In this document: positions 10,291-21,248 of the stretch, one piece after another
Layout of the letters: every line of letters starts with the position of its first letter
Numbering within the stretch: position 1 is the first letter of the stretch
NCBI GenBank assembly: GCA_047495785.1
Contig: JBLDXI010000010.1
Coordinates: 2,108,001-2,172,000 of the forward strand
Length of the DNA: 64,000 nucleotides
Direction of reading: 5' to 3'
Source: Lepidodermella squamata
Lineage: Eukaryota > Gastrotricha
Position numbers and translations under genes: made by a program
Notes under the pieces: generated by a model
What the model was told of the DNA's origin: nothing
Database searches by the model: none
What the model saw: only the letters and a program-made list of their open reading frames with translations

Positions 10291-10943
10291 TTCAGAGTCT
10301 AAGATAAAAAAATGGGTATATGTTAAAACAGTTTAATTGAATAATGTGAACGACATTTAGCTTAATAATAATCCTCTGAATGTCCTAATAATATCAGCAA
10401 ATGCAAATGGTCGCAGAAGTAAGGGGAGGGAATATAAAAGAGGAGAAAAGAGTAGCATTCGAAAATTACATAAAAACACAATTTCAATGAAAGAAAATCG
10501 TACAATTGTAATTGCATTCCGCGCGATATCTTCGATTAGAAGTCCTGGCAGATGACAGATGAATCATATTAGTTCGTGACTTTTATCGCGCGCACGCGAC
10601 CGCTTCAAGGCTCCATATTTTGCTTGAAAAGCTGCGTGATTCATATTGCAGCACCTCATGGCGCAGCGCGGCTATATATCATCCACCCAGTCAATCGTAT
10701 CTTTCTCAAAAATATGTCTTGGCTTTTGACTTTTTCTGATTAAAACCCCTTAGACATCGAAGGTTTAACAACGCCAAAGCGCGGGCCCCTATGTTGAAAA
10801 CTTAGGCTAGTACCAAGCCAGATGATCTGAAATTAGGCTTTGCTATAGCCAGCCAAATCTTGTACTAATTTATTTTTTCATATTCGAAATGTTTCTTGTA
10901 TCTTAGGTATTTGACTTTGATTTATTGATCTTCATTCATCATC
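10291..10943. promoter_or_regulatory. Divergent promoter region of a type B / type A pair
   Basis: The 650 bp between the back-to-back starts at 10290 (minus) and 10944 (plus) is homologous to 24366-25522. The best conserved block is 10590-10690: GCACGCGACCGCTTCA, CTCCATATTTTGCTTG, TTGCAGCACC and CATGGCGCAGCGCGGC, followed by a TATA-like TATATAT at 10673-10679, about 270 bp upstream of the type A ATG. A part (CATGGCGCAGCG) is also seen upstream of the gene at 56038. Confidence 0.6.
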
Positions 10944-11921
10944 ATGGGTAATCGCGAAAGCACACATGTCGAGTATCGAATCCCGGCAGAATTTTGGGTA
11001 TGCTTCCCAATGCTTTCTTTACAATTGCCTTACTTTTTATACTAGGAATTGCTGCAAAAGCAGCAAGCTGTATTAACGCAACTGCAAACCAACATCACAC
11101 AAGAAATCGACAAAGCTAAGAAGCAAGCGCTGATCGAAGAAAAGCAACGCCTCGAGGCCGAGAAAGAGGCGAAGCGTAAGCGAATGGAGGAGGAAATCAA
11201 GCGAAAAGCGAGAATCTTTGGCATCAATCTCGACGACTTCAACTTTGCAATCATCGGAACAACCGGCGTTGGCAAGTCGACCCTAATCAACGCGTTGGTT
11301 CCGGGCGCGAAGGCTCACGTGAGCGTCGTCGAAGGCACAATGCGACCGACACCTTACCGCAGCCGCAACGTCGTGCTTTGGGACGTTCCTGGTTCGGCGA
11401 CAAAGAAACATCCGGTTGCCAATTACTACGCTGACAACTTTCTGTACCTGATGGATTCGCTGATCATTGTGACTGGCTTTCGTTTGTCCGAATTCGATGT
11501 TGAGTTTGCGAAAGAAGCGATCCGACATGGCCAGAGGGTTGTTTTCGTGAGATCGAAGGCTGATGTGGATCTAGCCAATGATTACTACGTCAAGGAGGAG
11601 AAATATTGGGAAGACTGCCCGGCCAACGACCGAAAACGTGTAGCCGACGCCGTGAGCAGTGAAATTCGAGACAACTACACACGCCAATTTCAGGAATTTG
11701 GCGTTGCGAATATGCAGGATGGCTCTGAGATTCCGTTTCATTTCATCAGTTCGCGGGCTATTGATGAAATCGTCAAAGGCGTTGATTCTAGCCGACGCAA
11801 ATGGCCGCCGTTGGATGAGGAGAAGCTGGTGAAGACGTTGTACGAAGGGCTCAAGAGAGACGGTGCTTTGAGAAGTATTGAAAACTTCAGTCTTCCTCGG
11901 CTTCTTGCTCCGGAAAACTAA
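10944..11921 (+). CDS. IRG-like GTPase, type A, intact
   Basis: Exon 1 (10944-10997) encodes MGNRESTHVEYRIPAEFW; Met-Gly with Ser at position 6 fits an N-myristoylation signal. A 48-nt intron (10998-11045, GTATGC..TACTAG, phase 0) leads into exon 2 (11046-11921). The protein has 309 aa: a Lys/Glu-rich coiled coil at about 20-75, P-loop GTTGVGKST at about 89-97, WDVPG (G3) at about 130-134, RSKADVD (G4) near 187-193, ISSR near 250 and a helical tail ending in APEN. The WD-x-PG form of G3 and the G4 context are those of immunity-related GTPases, which act on membranes, often of pathogen vacuoles, in vertebrates. The role here is inferred only. All motifs are intact. The gene is divergent from the type B pseudogene on its left. 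Confidence 0.88.
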
Positions 11922-12032
11922 TTCAAGCGATTGACTTGTGACTTTAAAGGTCATGTTCCGAGACCTATTGATTCATTTTCGTTTAAATTACATTACTTTG
12001 TCGTTTCTGTTCACTTTAATCTTGAATGTTTC

Positions 12033-12038
12033 AATAAA
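12033..12038 (+). terminator. AATAAA polyadenylation signal of the type A gene at 10944
   Basis: AATAAA lies 112 bases after the stop, in the same GTTTCAATAAAAATTGCAGG context as the copy at 26601. Confidence 0.7.
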
Positions 12039-12399
12039 AATTGCAGGCTCGCCTCATTCTGATTTGTTTTTCTCAAATCTTTTGTGTTCAACTAATTTAC
12101 AGAGGGAATTATAGTGGACACCTTCCCCTTCTGCCAAGAGTGAATTCATAAGAATTTGATTTAGCACCGAATTAAAGACTTAGTGGAACCAGTGAATCCA
12201 CAATTTCCTGATTGGCTGGCTGGTTTAAAAGCTGATTGGTTGGATCAAAAAGCGCGCCACGCGCCATTTTTTTTTTCCCGTGATCACACGTTTCAATAAA
12301 TGTTTCATTAAATATTTTACTTCTTGTTAATTTCGGTTCTTTCACGTCACATTTCCATTATAACTCATTTTTTACCAATTCAGTGTAGAAGATGGACAT

Positions 12400-12560
12400 T
12401 TTGCCGAAAGGGGGATATAGGTAAGGGTCCCCCCTTATATCGCTCAAATTTCCGCAGGGGCCAGGGAAAAAACAAAAGGGTCCCCCCTGTGGTTAGCTTT
12501 CGAGCCCGACGGCTCGAAGCAGGGACAGTCCCCCCCGTCCCCCCCGCCATCTTCGACACT
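12400..12560. repeat. C/G-run-rich stretch with repeated GGTCCCCCCTxT
   Basis: Repeated units such as GGGTCCCCCCTTATAT and GGGTCCCCCCTGTGGT occur at 12425-12560. A similar ATCCCCCCTGTGGTT word is at 23262-23276. The stretch lies 3' of the transposase-like gene and appears non-coding. Confidence 0.4.
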
Positions 12561-12586
12561 GTACCAATTGCAACCACGCCAGTTTT

Positions 12587-14721
12587 TCAAAATTCCACTT
12601 CTTCTATTTCACTCAATTCGCCATCACTTTCTTCTGAGCTGTAGTAGGGGGTCTCATCATTATTTGCTGAAATCACCAGGTTTTCCATTAGTTGCCGGCA
12701 AACCGGATCACCGAAAAAAACGGTGCTAGCCAAAAGCTTTCGGAGAGCTTTGATACGCAACTCAATTGAGATGCCGCTCAAAGCTCGAAGGTCATAGCCT
12801 GCCCTCATCAGGGAATAAACATGGCTGGCCAAGACTAAGATATTAAATCTTTAGCAAATCAACCCTCCGTCAAAAAAAACTTTACCATGGGAATAAGGCG
12901 TTACATTTCCTATCGCAGCTTGAAAATAAAATTCGAACTCGCGAAACGCAAAATCGCTCTCGGGAACCTCATTAGATTCCACGAGATCGAGTAATTCGAT
13001 AGTTCTCTCAATGAGAATATCGAATTCTCGGAACTTGGACAGCACTCCCGCGATAGCCTGTAAAAAATTAGTATGATGACGAAAGCTTATAAAAATCCAT
13101 ATGTAAAAGGCCAGATTTCTGGTTACGAAACTCACTTCTTCCGCCTCCGGCATGCGTAATTGCAAGCACTTCTTAATTTTCGCTTCAGGTGACTGCAATT
13201 TGCGGCGATGAGAGACATTATTTTCGTCAAAAAATCTGACAATACATCGTGAGTAAATCTGGACTCGAGCAATTTGATTTGCCAGTTTTCTTCTAAAAAG
13301 TCATCAGCGTAGCATTCTCATGCAAGCAGCGCAGGGCCTTCAAAATTTTAAATCAGCGATAATATTAATTTTGAATCAAATTCGAACCTTGACGATACCA
13401 CTATGTGTGTACCGCTTCAGCTTTGTTGCATTGGGGTCGTTCGACGGATCCACGCGCAAATTGAACAAAGAACGCTCTAAAAACCCTTTCGCATTGCTAA
13501 AAGCCGTTTTCAGCTTGTTACTCAGCATAAATGTTAACAGCTGCAATAATTTATTTAGCCTATGTTCATTGCTTCCCAGCCTATTGCATAGCTTACCGAA
13601 TTCAAGATTGAAAGCGATACGGCTGAAAACATATGTAAGCAGCATGGCAGAATTGTTAGCATTTCGCGAGGCAGATCGAAAAGCGGCAGATATTCTAAAG
13701 ACCAGCCTTGCTCATTGCTGCGAAGTCGAAATTGCTCGGCAAAATCGCGAGCAGGGCCCTCATTTCCAGCTCCGTTCCCAACATTGCCGACACAGAAGAC
13801 ACATGAGTGGTCGCTACCTGGAGAGCCGCAGGCCAAAATCTTAAAATTGCAATGTTGGCAGAAAACTTGAATTTCGCAGCTTATTCAGTGCTATTTACCT
13901 TTGTTAGCATCATATAGTCGCAACATAAAATCAACGAAAATTTGTATTTTCGCCCATTATGCCGATCTGTCACGGTTTCGCGACACATTTGCTCAAGCTC
14001 TCTACAGACTTCGGCAAAATAATGTCGAAGATTCTCAGAATCTTCTTCGCCCTGGTATAAACCAACTTGGTACTCATTATCAATTCCAGCTGTCTTCTTC
14101 CTGTCTTCAAGACAAATAATAAATGAGACAATGCCTTGGGCGACATTTGATCGAGACCCCATGCCGTCGATTTGAACCCTAATTTTATTTATTTCGGGGT
14201 AACGGTTCAGCATATTAGTATTTGCCCAGTGCTGGAAAATTTCTTTCGGGGAAATCGTGGCACCTTTTTCTCTGGGTGAATCGTCGCTTTTATGTTTACC
14301 TGATTTTTTTATTTTAAAAGTATCATATTTGAGGCAAATACCAAAAATACTCACGGTGTTCAAGCTCCTTATGGGTCGCAATATGGAAAAAATTTGCAAG
14401 CCGTCTGCGAGCTTTGACCAGTCTTCTGCGCGAAGGATGGTTGGGATTTTGGGCCCTGGCGAGTTTAAAAAATGTCCGCCCTGAGACCGCGTGTCTCATC
14501 CGCAACTTGACAGCTCTAATAAATTTATTGCAAGCGAAGATAAAATAATGAGCAGTAAATAACCTCTCAGCTTCTTTTGTTTGCACTTCATCGCGCTCTT
14601 CATGTGATTTTAGGGGCATCTCTACCCTTACGACATTTTCCGTAAGTTCCGCGGCGCTTTCAGCAAGTAAGAATAAGTGCCGAGGTATTCTAACAAAAAA
14701 ATATCTCTCATTTTTGGTCAA
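12587..14721 (-). CDS. Transposase-like multi-exon gene of the 5.1-kb element
   Basis: Exons that join in phase: 14721-14355, 14299-13899, 13839-13597, 13540-13388, then after an unresolved piece (13387-13193) 13192-13136, 13057-12886 and 12834-12587. Introns are 51-78 nt. Readable segments are a basic N-terminal part, KIRVQIDGMGSRSNVAQGI, FSLILCCDYMMLTK joined to ILACGSPGSDHSCVFC, and a C-terminal part NVTPYSHVLASHVYSLM. The D..ML...L.G..S...C.FC pattern followed far downstream by TPY-H-L-H is seen in several uncharacterised DDE-type transposases. The acidic C terminus ends SEIEEVEF. Its position inside matched TIRs supports a role in moving the element. The catalytic triad is not proven, and a broken exon at 13.2-13.4 kb is possible. 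Confidence 0.55.
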
Positions 14722-15084
14722 GGTTTGGGTCGCTAAAGAGGCCGATCAAAATAGCATGCCGAGAATTCCTGAAATCCCTTACTTTGGATAAGCAAGATGT
14801 TGAAAATGGGAAATTTGTGCTCTGCTTAAATTTTCAGATGACGGCTTCTTGGCATTGCTTGTAAATATATGTAATGTGGTGAAAAAATGTATTTATTTCA
14901 CCTTTTTTCCAGGGATGATGATCTTGGCCAGCTTTGGTTGAAAATGTTTTACATGCGTCGGAAATGACAATCGTCGAACTTTCTGATTTGAAAATTGACC
15001 CTGTTTCAAACTTGTTTCTTGTTTCAAAGTTTCAATAAAATTCCTGTTCATCAGTTATCTTCATTGCTGGCATATTTTTTTAGA

Positions 15085-15318
15085 ATGGAGAATTCAGTTT
15101 TTTTATACCAGCGAGGAAGATTTTACCGATATTTTTATAATATCGAAAAAATAAGAATATTTTTATTCTGTCCTTTTTGCGATGTGCTCTTCCAGCTCCG
15201 CGTGCTTGAAGAGCATGTGGTGCGAAAATGCCGATTAGGGATCACTCTTACTCGAGCAGAGCGTGAGCATGCTTTCCGCCAATCGATACCAATTGATCCT
15301 GAGCAGGGCTGGACTTGA
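15085..15318 (+). CDS. Small zinc-finger-like protein inside the 5.1-kb element
   Basis: The 77-aa frame starts MENSVFLYQRGRFYRY and contains CPFCDVLFQLRVLEEHVVRKC... in which Cys-x2-Cys-x11-His-x4-Cys could hold zinc. A TTTTTTTAG tract just before the ATG could be a splice acceptor, so this may be the last exon of a longer gene. It lies on the opposite strand from the transposase-like gene. It may be a second element-encoded protein or a chance frame. Confidence 0.35.
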   Translation: MENSVFLYQRGRFYRYFYNIEKIRIFLFCPFCDVLFQLRVLEEHVVRKCRLGITLTRAEREHAFRQSIPIDPEQGWT

Positions 15319-16503
15319 AGCTTTAATTTCTGACAGCCAGTTTCGTGATTGACGATGAACGCGTTCTATGTTTAATGTTGTAATCGGAATAATCGACTTC
15401 GTGTTTACGTTTTACTTTAATCTCGAATGATTTCTATAATCCTCGTCAAATTAAGTAATAGTAATTATAAATAAAACTACCGAGATCTATTCTTCATAAG
15501 ATGTGTTATAATCAAGAAAGACATTTCAGACGACACAAAATCTTAAACTTAACATTTATCTTGCATCGAATGGGCTCAAAATGGCTGCTGAAATTATTGC
15601 ATTTTCACTGAAGTCAGCTATAGTTATTCACAAAAGTAACGTGATTGAAAATTTAAATTTATCTTCGCCTACAATCAATAATTAAACCGGAATTGCCAGA
15701 TTTTTTTTTTCACGCAGTTTAGTTCGAAAATTTTGCTGTCATTGTCGAAATTACATAAAATAATTTTCCGCAATCAAATCCGGCAAAATTTAATGAGACG
15801 CTAAGCCTGAACAATATTACGTATTACATCGGCCCTTTTAGTTTACTTTTAAATTTCACTTTTATATACTTCTTTTTACTTTTTAAATTTTAAATTTTTG
15901 AAGAACATATAATTGCTGGAAACAGGCTATAATATATGGCATTGTTGAGGAAAGAAGTGAAAAATATGGTGAAAAGTAAAACAACACGTTAAGTTTTTAA
16001 TTTTTTGAATGATATAATGAACTAAAAAGTCAAACTATAAATTGATAAGGCTTTACTTTATTTTATCAAAACTTCATGTTATTGGCCTCATAAAACAGGA
16101 TTAAAACTGATAAAATGAATTAAAACAAAAGTATGAGATATGTGGAAAAATTATTCGGAATCTGTATCAGTGTCGATGAGTATTCTCCATTCCGCGTTGA
16201 TTTTGTCCATCACCGCGGTCTTGGAGCGAGATCCGAAAACAGCCATAAAATCAGGGTCTTGAGCGGCTTTATAGCTCTTGATGTGCGGGCTATATTCGAT
16301 TGTTTCGGGAAAATTGTTTTCTTGCCCGAAATCGAGGAGGGCTCTGATACTTTCCTTCTCCGGGGTGTCGTAATATTACAGCTATAAATATTACTTTTTC
16401 ACCACTAGCATCCATATAATTGAAGCCGTAAACTTCAATTAATAACCAGCTAAATAACCAGCTAAAGAGCTCATTTTTTCAAACCGGATTTTTTCGAGAA
16501 TAA
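15319..16503. other. Interior of the 5.1-kb element, no gene recognised
   Basis: The stretch is AT-rich. A short frame at 16133-16387 has no recognisable domain. Confidence 0.4.
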
Positions 16504-16569
16504 TTGCAGGACAGAATCAGTTCGGACAGGAAATGTGTAGAAGCAGGAGAGTCAACAGAGTTTAAGACT

Positions 16570-17182
16570 GGCACGCGAATTTTTCATTTTTTACTGTTTT
16601 ATCTCACATTTTTCATCAACTTTACAACTCACATATTTTTCAATTTTTTAATTTATAAAATGCTCATCCGAATGACCGTCGTCGAGGGCGAAGGGTGGCA
16701 CAAAATTGTTGTCAGCGAAATTCCATCTTTCGACGAGCTACGGTTCTGCGCGATGGAGGAACTTCTTCGCGCAGCTTGCGTCATTGGTGATTTGGAGATC
16801 GTAAAAGCGCTTCTTACTATGCATCAATCGAATGAATTCAAAAGTTGGAAACAAAAGGACAACCAGGAATCAGCACTTGTCTACGCAGTCCTGCACTCCA
16901 ACGTGGAAATTGCAACTTATCTAGTGGAGCAGCTCCATGGTGTTGACTTCAACAAGGTCATCTTTCTGCGAATGAAGTTCCTCCATCGCGCAGAACCGTA
17001 GCTCGTCGAAAGATGGAATTTCGCTGACAACAATTTTGTGCCACCCTTCGCCCTCGACGACGGTCATTCGGATGAGCATTTTATAAATTTAAAAAATTAA
17101 TTAAAAAATTGAAAAATATGTGAGTTGAAAAGTTGATGAAAAATGTGAGATAAAACAGTAAAAAATGAAAAATTCGCGTGCC
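16570..17182. repeat. Large fold-back: about 200-bp inverted arms
   Basis: Left arm 16570-16765 and right arm 16975-17182 are near-perfect inverted copies; landmarks are GCACGCGAATTTTTCATTTT at the outer end and CGATGGAGGAACTTC at the inner end. The right arm has a short AATTAATTAAAA-type insertion. Transcripts across it would form a long hairpin. It lies just inside the right TIR of the 5.1-kb element. Confidence 0.85.
16660..17001 (+). CDS. Ankyrin-repeat-like frame across the fold-back loop
   Basis: The 113-aa frame from MLIRMTVVEGEGWHKIVVSE has ELLRAACVIGDLEIVKALL and ALVYAVLHSNVEIATYLVEQ, two helix-turn-helix units with the spacing of ankyrin repeats. Its first 35 codons lie in the left arm of the fold-back and its last 9 codons in the right arm, so the C terminus is antisense arm sequence and not natural. 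It is probably a captured host gene fragment. Function as a protein is doubtful. Confidence 0.4.
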   Translation: MLIRMTVVEGEGWHKIVVSEIPSFDELRFCAMEELLRAACVIGDLEIVKALLTMHQSNEFKSWKQKDNQESALVYAVLHSNVEIATYLVEQLHGVDFNKVIFLRMKFLHRAEP

Positions 17183-18154
17183 TTTTAAACCCACCAACAG
17201 CATTAAGGAGCGCGCCTGTAACTAAAAATACCAGCCAATAGAAAAATTGTGGATTCACTGGTTCCACTAAGGACGATTGATATATAATATAATAATATTA
17301 GTTTTATTTAGCCTCTTCTAAGACCCGAACATTCCCATCATTTAACGATGATATAAAGAAAAAACATAGACAACTCGATACAGATCGGGAAGGAACGATC
17401 TTCCTATAGTAAATTAATTCACACCAAAACGTGAAAAAGTGGGCACGCGACCTTCAATTTTATTCACTCATCGCCCCATCCGCCCATTGTAATTTTTTCG
17501 ATTATTAATTATTGTCAAAAATTCCCAGAGAAAAAGTTTCATTTCCCAAAAATTCCAAACAAATTTTCCAGAGTATTAGAAACGCTGCTCCTCTATCGAA
17601 TCAAGGGAAGGAAGGGAAGCTCATTGTTCGGTGTTTTTTTTTATTCGACCCGACTTGCCCGCGCCCGCACTGCCCGCACACGTTCATTTATTCCGCCCAG
17701 ACCGCCCGTACATCCACGGGCGCCCGAACACATTTTTTTATCCGCCCGGCTTGCCCGCACTCTACATATCGCCCATAACGCCCGGCCTCTCAAGACCGGG
17801 CAGCTGCGGGAAAAATGATCACGCACGCGATTCGAAGCAGCAAAAAATGGTGATGAGTGAAGTGCCTCATTAAAGTGACGGCGACAAGAAAAAGCGACGA
17901 GAAGTCGATTTTCAGCGCATGTGACGAGATAATTGCGAAGAGAAGTCGATTTTCGGCAAACAAAACGACAACATTAAGCTGTACGATTTGATTAAGGCGA
18001 AAATAAAACGATTTATTGTTCTCACTTGCAGTCTTTAATCTGGAAATTGTTTCTTTAATACTTATTACTTCCAACTAATTTCACCACAGTGGTACACATT
18101 TAAACTAAAGGGCTAATGTTTCTTATTATGTATTAACAACACAGGTAGTTATAA

Positions 18155-19027
18155 ATGGAGCGTCAACATCAGCACTTGAATGCAGGTATGCTTAGCCAGC
18201 TTTTCAGCTTGATGCAGGCTAGCGGTTCCGGTATAAATCTGTCTGGCTCGCATGGAGTGTTTCCGACCATCAGCTCTGTTTTCGACCAACCATCGTCCAG
18301 TGGGCTGAGTCATTTTGCCGCGCCCTCGGTTTCGCAAGTGCCAGCAGCTCAGCAGCCAGCAGCAGCTCCGGCGGCTAACAACGCTGACGATGCAAGCGAG
18401 GATATGGCCCTGTGGAATGAGCCGAAAATCAGGTCCCTGTTGGCTAACTGGGCGTTGAATAAGGCTAAGTTTGAGAACAAAGCCCTCCGCCATAACAAAA
18501 TTTGGGGAAACATTGCAAAGGCCGTTAATCAAGACTGTCCGACGCCGCCCGCTGTGAACGGCGAGCAATGCCGCTTAAAACACCGCGACTTGAAGCGGAA
18601 ATACACGGAGACGAAGGTGAAACCGCCATCTGGTTCAGGTACCGCCGAAGTTGTTGACTGGAGCCGAAAGATTCCATATTACGATGCCTTGGTCACAGCT
18701 TTCGAAGGCGACCCCTCGGTTAACCCGCTGATTACGATTAGCACCATCGACGGCGTGAAGAAACCTGAGGAAAAGTCCAAGGTGGAAAAAGCAGAGGCTA
18801 AGAAAACGGCGAAAAAACGTGGTGCTGATGTTGCAAATGAAACTAAAGAGGAGCTGCGAGCTTTGTTCGAGGAGTCGATGTCACTTGAGCGGAAAAAGCT
18901 ACGAATCCTGGACCGAATTGCGACTGCGGCAGAGCGTCGAAGTGGCCTGAAAGAGGTCAGAAAACCGGTGAAAAATGAGCCAATTGATAATGATGTCTCA
19001 ATCTCGTCTTCGTCTGAAGACGAATAG
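18155..19027 (+). CDS. Harbinger SANT/Myb-like DNA-binding protein
   Basis: The 290-aa frame has a Ser/Ala/Gln/Pro-rich N terminus (1-75), then a Myb/SANT-like tri-helix region at about 83-175 (MALWNEPKIRSLLANWA, KIWGNIAKAVNQ, CRLKHRDLKRKYTETK), a Lys/Glu-rich segment, a helical part (LRALFEESMSLERKKLRILD) and an acidic Ser-rich tail SISSSSEDE. PIF/Harbinger elements encode such a protein to bind element ends and help import the transposase. The gene lies 210 bp upstream of the transposase on the same strand. It is intact. Confidence 0.8.
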   Translation: MERQHQHLNAGMLSQLFSLMQASGSGINLSGSHGVFPTISSVFDQPSSSGLSHFAAPSVSQVPAAQQPAAAPAANNADDASEDMALWNEPKIRSLLANWALNKAKFENKALRHNKIWGNIAKAVNQDCPTPPAVNGEQCRLKHRDLKRKYTETKVKPPSGSGTAEVVDWSRKIPYYDALVTAFEGDPSVNPLITISTIDGVKKPEEKSKVEKAEAKKTAKKRGADVANETKEELRALFEESMSLERKKLRILDRIATAAERRSGLKEVRKPVKNEPIDNDVSISSSSEDE

Positions 19028-19237
19028 ACAATGTGATAGAATGTGATTGAAGAGGAGTGAATAAATACCGTAAACTGGATCTTTAATATAGCCGATAAAT
19101 AAATGAGAAATAATTGATTGTGGCTATGATAACGCGTGATTTTTAATTTCGTAATCTCACTCTTAATTTTTTTTAACAAAATATTAAAAATATAGATATA
19201 TACTGGCTAGCTATTTGGTATTTGCCGCTACTGACCG

Positions 19238-20597
19238 ATGGACGAAACCGATAATTTTTTCGACGAAGTGGGTGATATTGCTGCAATCTATGCCTTGGAT
19301 AATTCCTTCACGATGATGATAACACTCTTATCTATGGCTATTATTGGTCTCAACTGCCGTAATAGATGGAGAGTTCGACACGCTAGAGTATCGAATTTTT
19401 TCGATGTGACTGTACCAGCTTATACCGACGACGACTTTCAGCGACATTTTCGCCTCACACGCGCCTCGGCCGAAAATTTGACTGAATTTTTAGTTCAGCG
19501 TGGCGCATTGCAGCCGAAAAATAGTTTCAGCATTGGCCACCCTCCAATCGACCCTTATATGAAGGTGCTTGTAACTTTGAAATATCTAGGAACGAGCGAG
19601 AGCCTGTTCTCTATTGGGAATCTATTCGGGATTACAACGTCGACGGTGTTCAACATTGTCAGGCAGGTTTGCCATGGAATCGTCGACAATCAGCGACACT
19701 TTATAAGGTGGCCTAGTGATCTGGAAGCAGTGCAGCTGGCTCAGAAATCCCTGGACAGCTACGGGTTCCCAGGTGGCATTGGCGCAATTGACGGCACCCA
19801 CATACCAATAATGGCACCAAACGACAACCCGGAGTCCTACCACAACTACAAGCGCTTCTATTCGATTATCTTACAAGTTTGTCACTGAACCTATACACTT
19901 TTACTGGTTTTAGAGTGCCTAAATTATGAAAAATGTTGCTATAACAGTGAGATCAATTGTCAATTGTCCCCTATATTTGGATTAGGCGGTTGCTGATGTC
20001 AATGGTCGCTTCATCGATGTTTTCTGCGGCATCCCCGGTCGGTCCAACGATCGAGGTGTTTTCAACCGAAGCCCGTTGTTACGATCGATAACTGAGAACA
20101 AACCGGCGTACTTTTCCAGTCCGAATTTTCACATTTTGGGTGACGGGGCCTATCCGCTGCTCGATTGGTTAATGATTGGCTACTCGGCGCAGGAGATAGC
20201 GACAGAAAATCCAGAAGGTGTTGAACGCTGCGAGTTGTTTAATACTACTTTGTCATCAGCTCGACAGGCTGTTGAACGGGCATTTGGCATGTTAAAGGGA
20301 CGATTCAGGCGATTTATGACAAGAGCTAACAACTTTGACGTTGTAGAAATGTCATATTTTGTTGTTGCCGCCTGTTGCCTTCATAATTACTGCCTAGCCG
20401 ACGGTCTCGGTGCCGCTTTTCTGCAGGAAATCCAAGCCGCCGAAGAAGCCGATGAAGAGGCTGTCGATCATCCCGGAGAGGTTCAAGCTGTTGGAAATCC
20501 CATGGAGGTGGAAAACGATGTACAGAACAATAATTTGTTGGGTGAAAATAAGCGTTTCCAAATCACGGAATATTTGTTTCACAACAGAAATATTTGA
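19238..20597 (+). CDS. PIF/Harbinger (HARBI1-like) DDE transposase
   Basis: Exon 1 (19238-19876) and exon 2 (19986-20597) join in phase 0 across a 109-nt GT-AG intron to give 416 aa. The DDE triad is visible: Asp in GAIDGTHIPI, Asp in HILGDGAYPL and Glu in AVERAFGMLKGRFRRF. Before it are the helical N-terminal segment and TTSTVFNIVRQVC, a helix-turn-helix-like stretch. The C terminus is acidic. Length and motif order match animal HARBI1-type transposases. No stop or frameshift is seen, so the element may be recent. Confidence 0.9.
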
Positions 20598-21248
20598 CCA
20601 TCGTCAAACTAGCTGATAATTGAATGAAAAATTGAAAGATCAGAAAATTGATTGAAGAATATAGAAAGAAAGACAATAAAAATAGCTGAGATGTTATTTC
20701 TTATCCGTCTGCAAATTTATCAGTACTTTCAATAGGCATATTTTCAAAAAATACCAAAATTTTCCGCATTTTTTCCGCAATAATGCATAAAAAATCGAAG
20801 ACCATCGATGGTTCATTAATCACAGCCCGATGACGTTTTTTTACTCGCCCGTGTTTCCCAGCTCGCCCGCGTAGAAGTTGTTTAGATAAAAAAACGTTTT
20901 CGGACCGCCCGCACAGCCCGGATTTTTTTATTCACGTCGCCCGTGATGCCCAACTCGCCGCCCGGATGAAAAATCCGGGGAATAAAAAAATGTACACGCG
21001 CCCGCGAAGCCCGGATTTTTTTATTGCTCGCCCGTACAATCCGCCGGATCTCCCCGGGCGCAGTGGGGAATAAAAAAAAACGCCCTTCGTGTGCGCCATC
21101 TGTTTTGTTCAGCTTTTGAGCAAAAAACGCCAAAATCGTGTGCCGAAAGTTTTTGCGATTTTTCCCTTTAGTTTTTTTGGGTAATCTCGTACAGCTTAAT
21201 TACCTGTGGCTTGACCGACTCCAGTTCACCTATACAGGTGATTATCAT

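Larger units (their letters stand above)
12180..17270. mobile_element. 5.1-kb TIR DNA transposon, family not recognised
   Basis: The ends are inverted repeats of about 38 bp beginning TTAGTGGAACCAGTGAATCC (12180 onward) and its complement ending at 17270; both continue to TTGGCTGG. The flanks are AGAC (12176-12179) and GGAC (17271-17274), a 4-bp target duplication with one change. The paralogous segment at 26741-26760 reads straight through AATTAAAGACGATTGATAT, which is the empty site, so the boundaries are firm. Inside lie a multi-exon transposase-like gene on the minus strand, a small zinc-finger-like frame, and a large fold-back structure with ankyrin-like coding sequence. A 4-bp TSD would fit Chapaev-like elements, but the TIR does not obviously match them. 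Confidence 0.8.
17630..21084. mobile_element. PIF/Harbinger transposon 1
   Basis: It carries the two genes typical of the superfamily, a SANT/Myb-like protein (18155-19027) and a HARBI1-like DDE transposase (19238-20597), on the same strand. Both ends have GG(T/C)GTTTTTTTTTATTC in inverted orientation, followed by many CGCCCG/GCCCGCA words alternating with TTTTTTTAT (17640-17800 and 20830-21080). These look like subterminal transposase-binding repeats. The exact ends and the 3-bp TSD could not be fixed. Confidence 0.7.

Noticed and set aside
12324-12644. Pro/Ser-rich frame on the plus strand
   Set aside because: It crosses C-run repeats and is antisense to the last exon of the transposase-like gene.
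17640-17800. Array of CGCCCG words resembling a CRISPR or satellite array
   Set aside because: Spacing is irregular, the words recur inverted at 20830-21080, and both sets sit at the ends of a Harbinger transposon. They are subterminal repeats.
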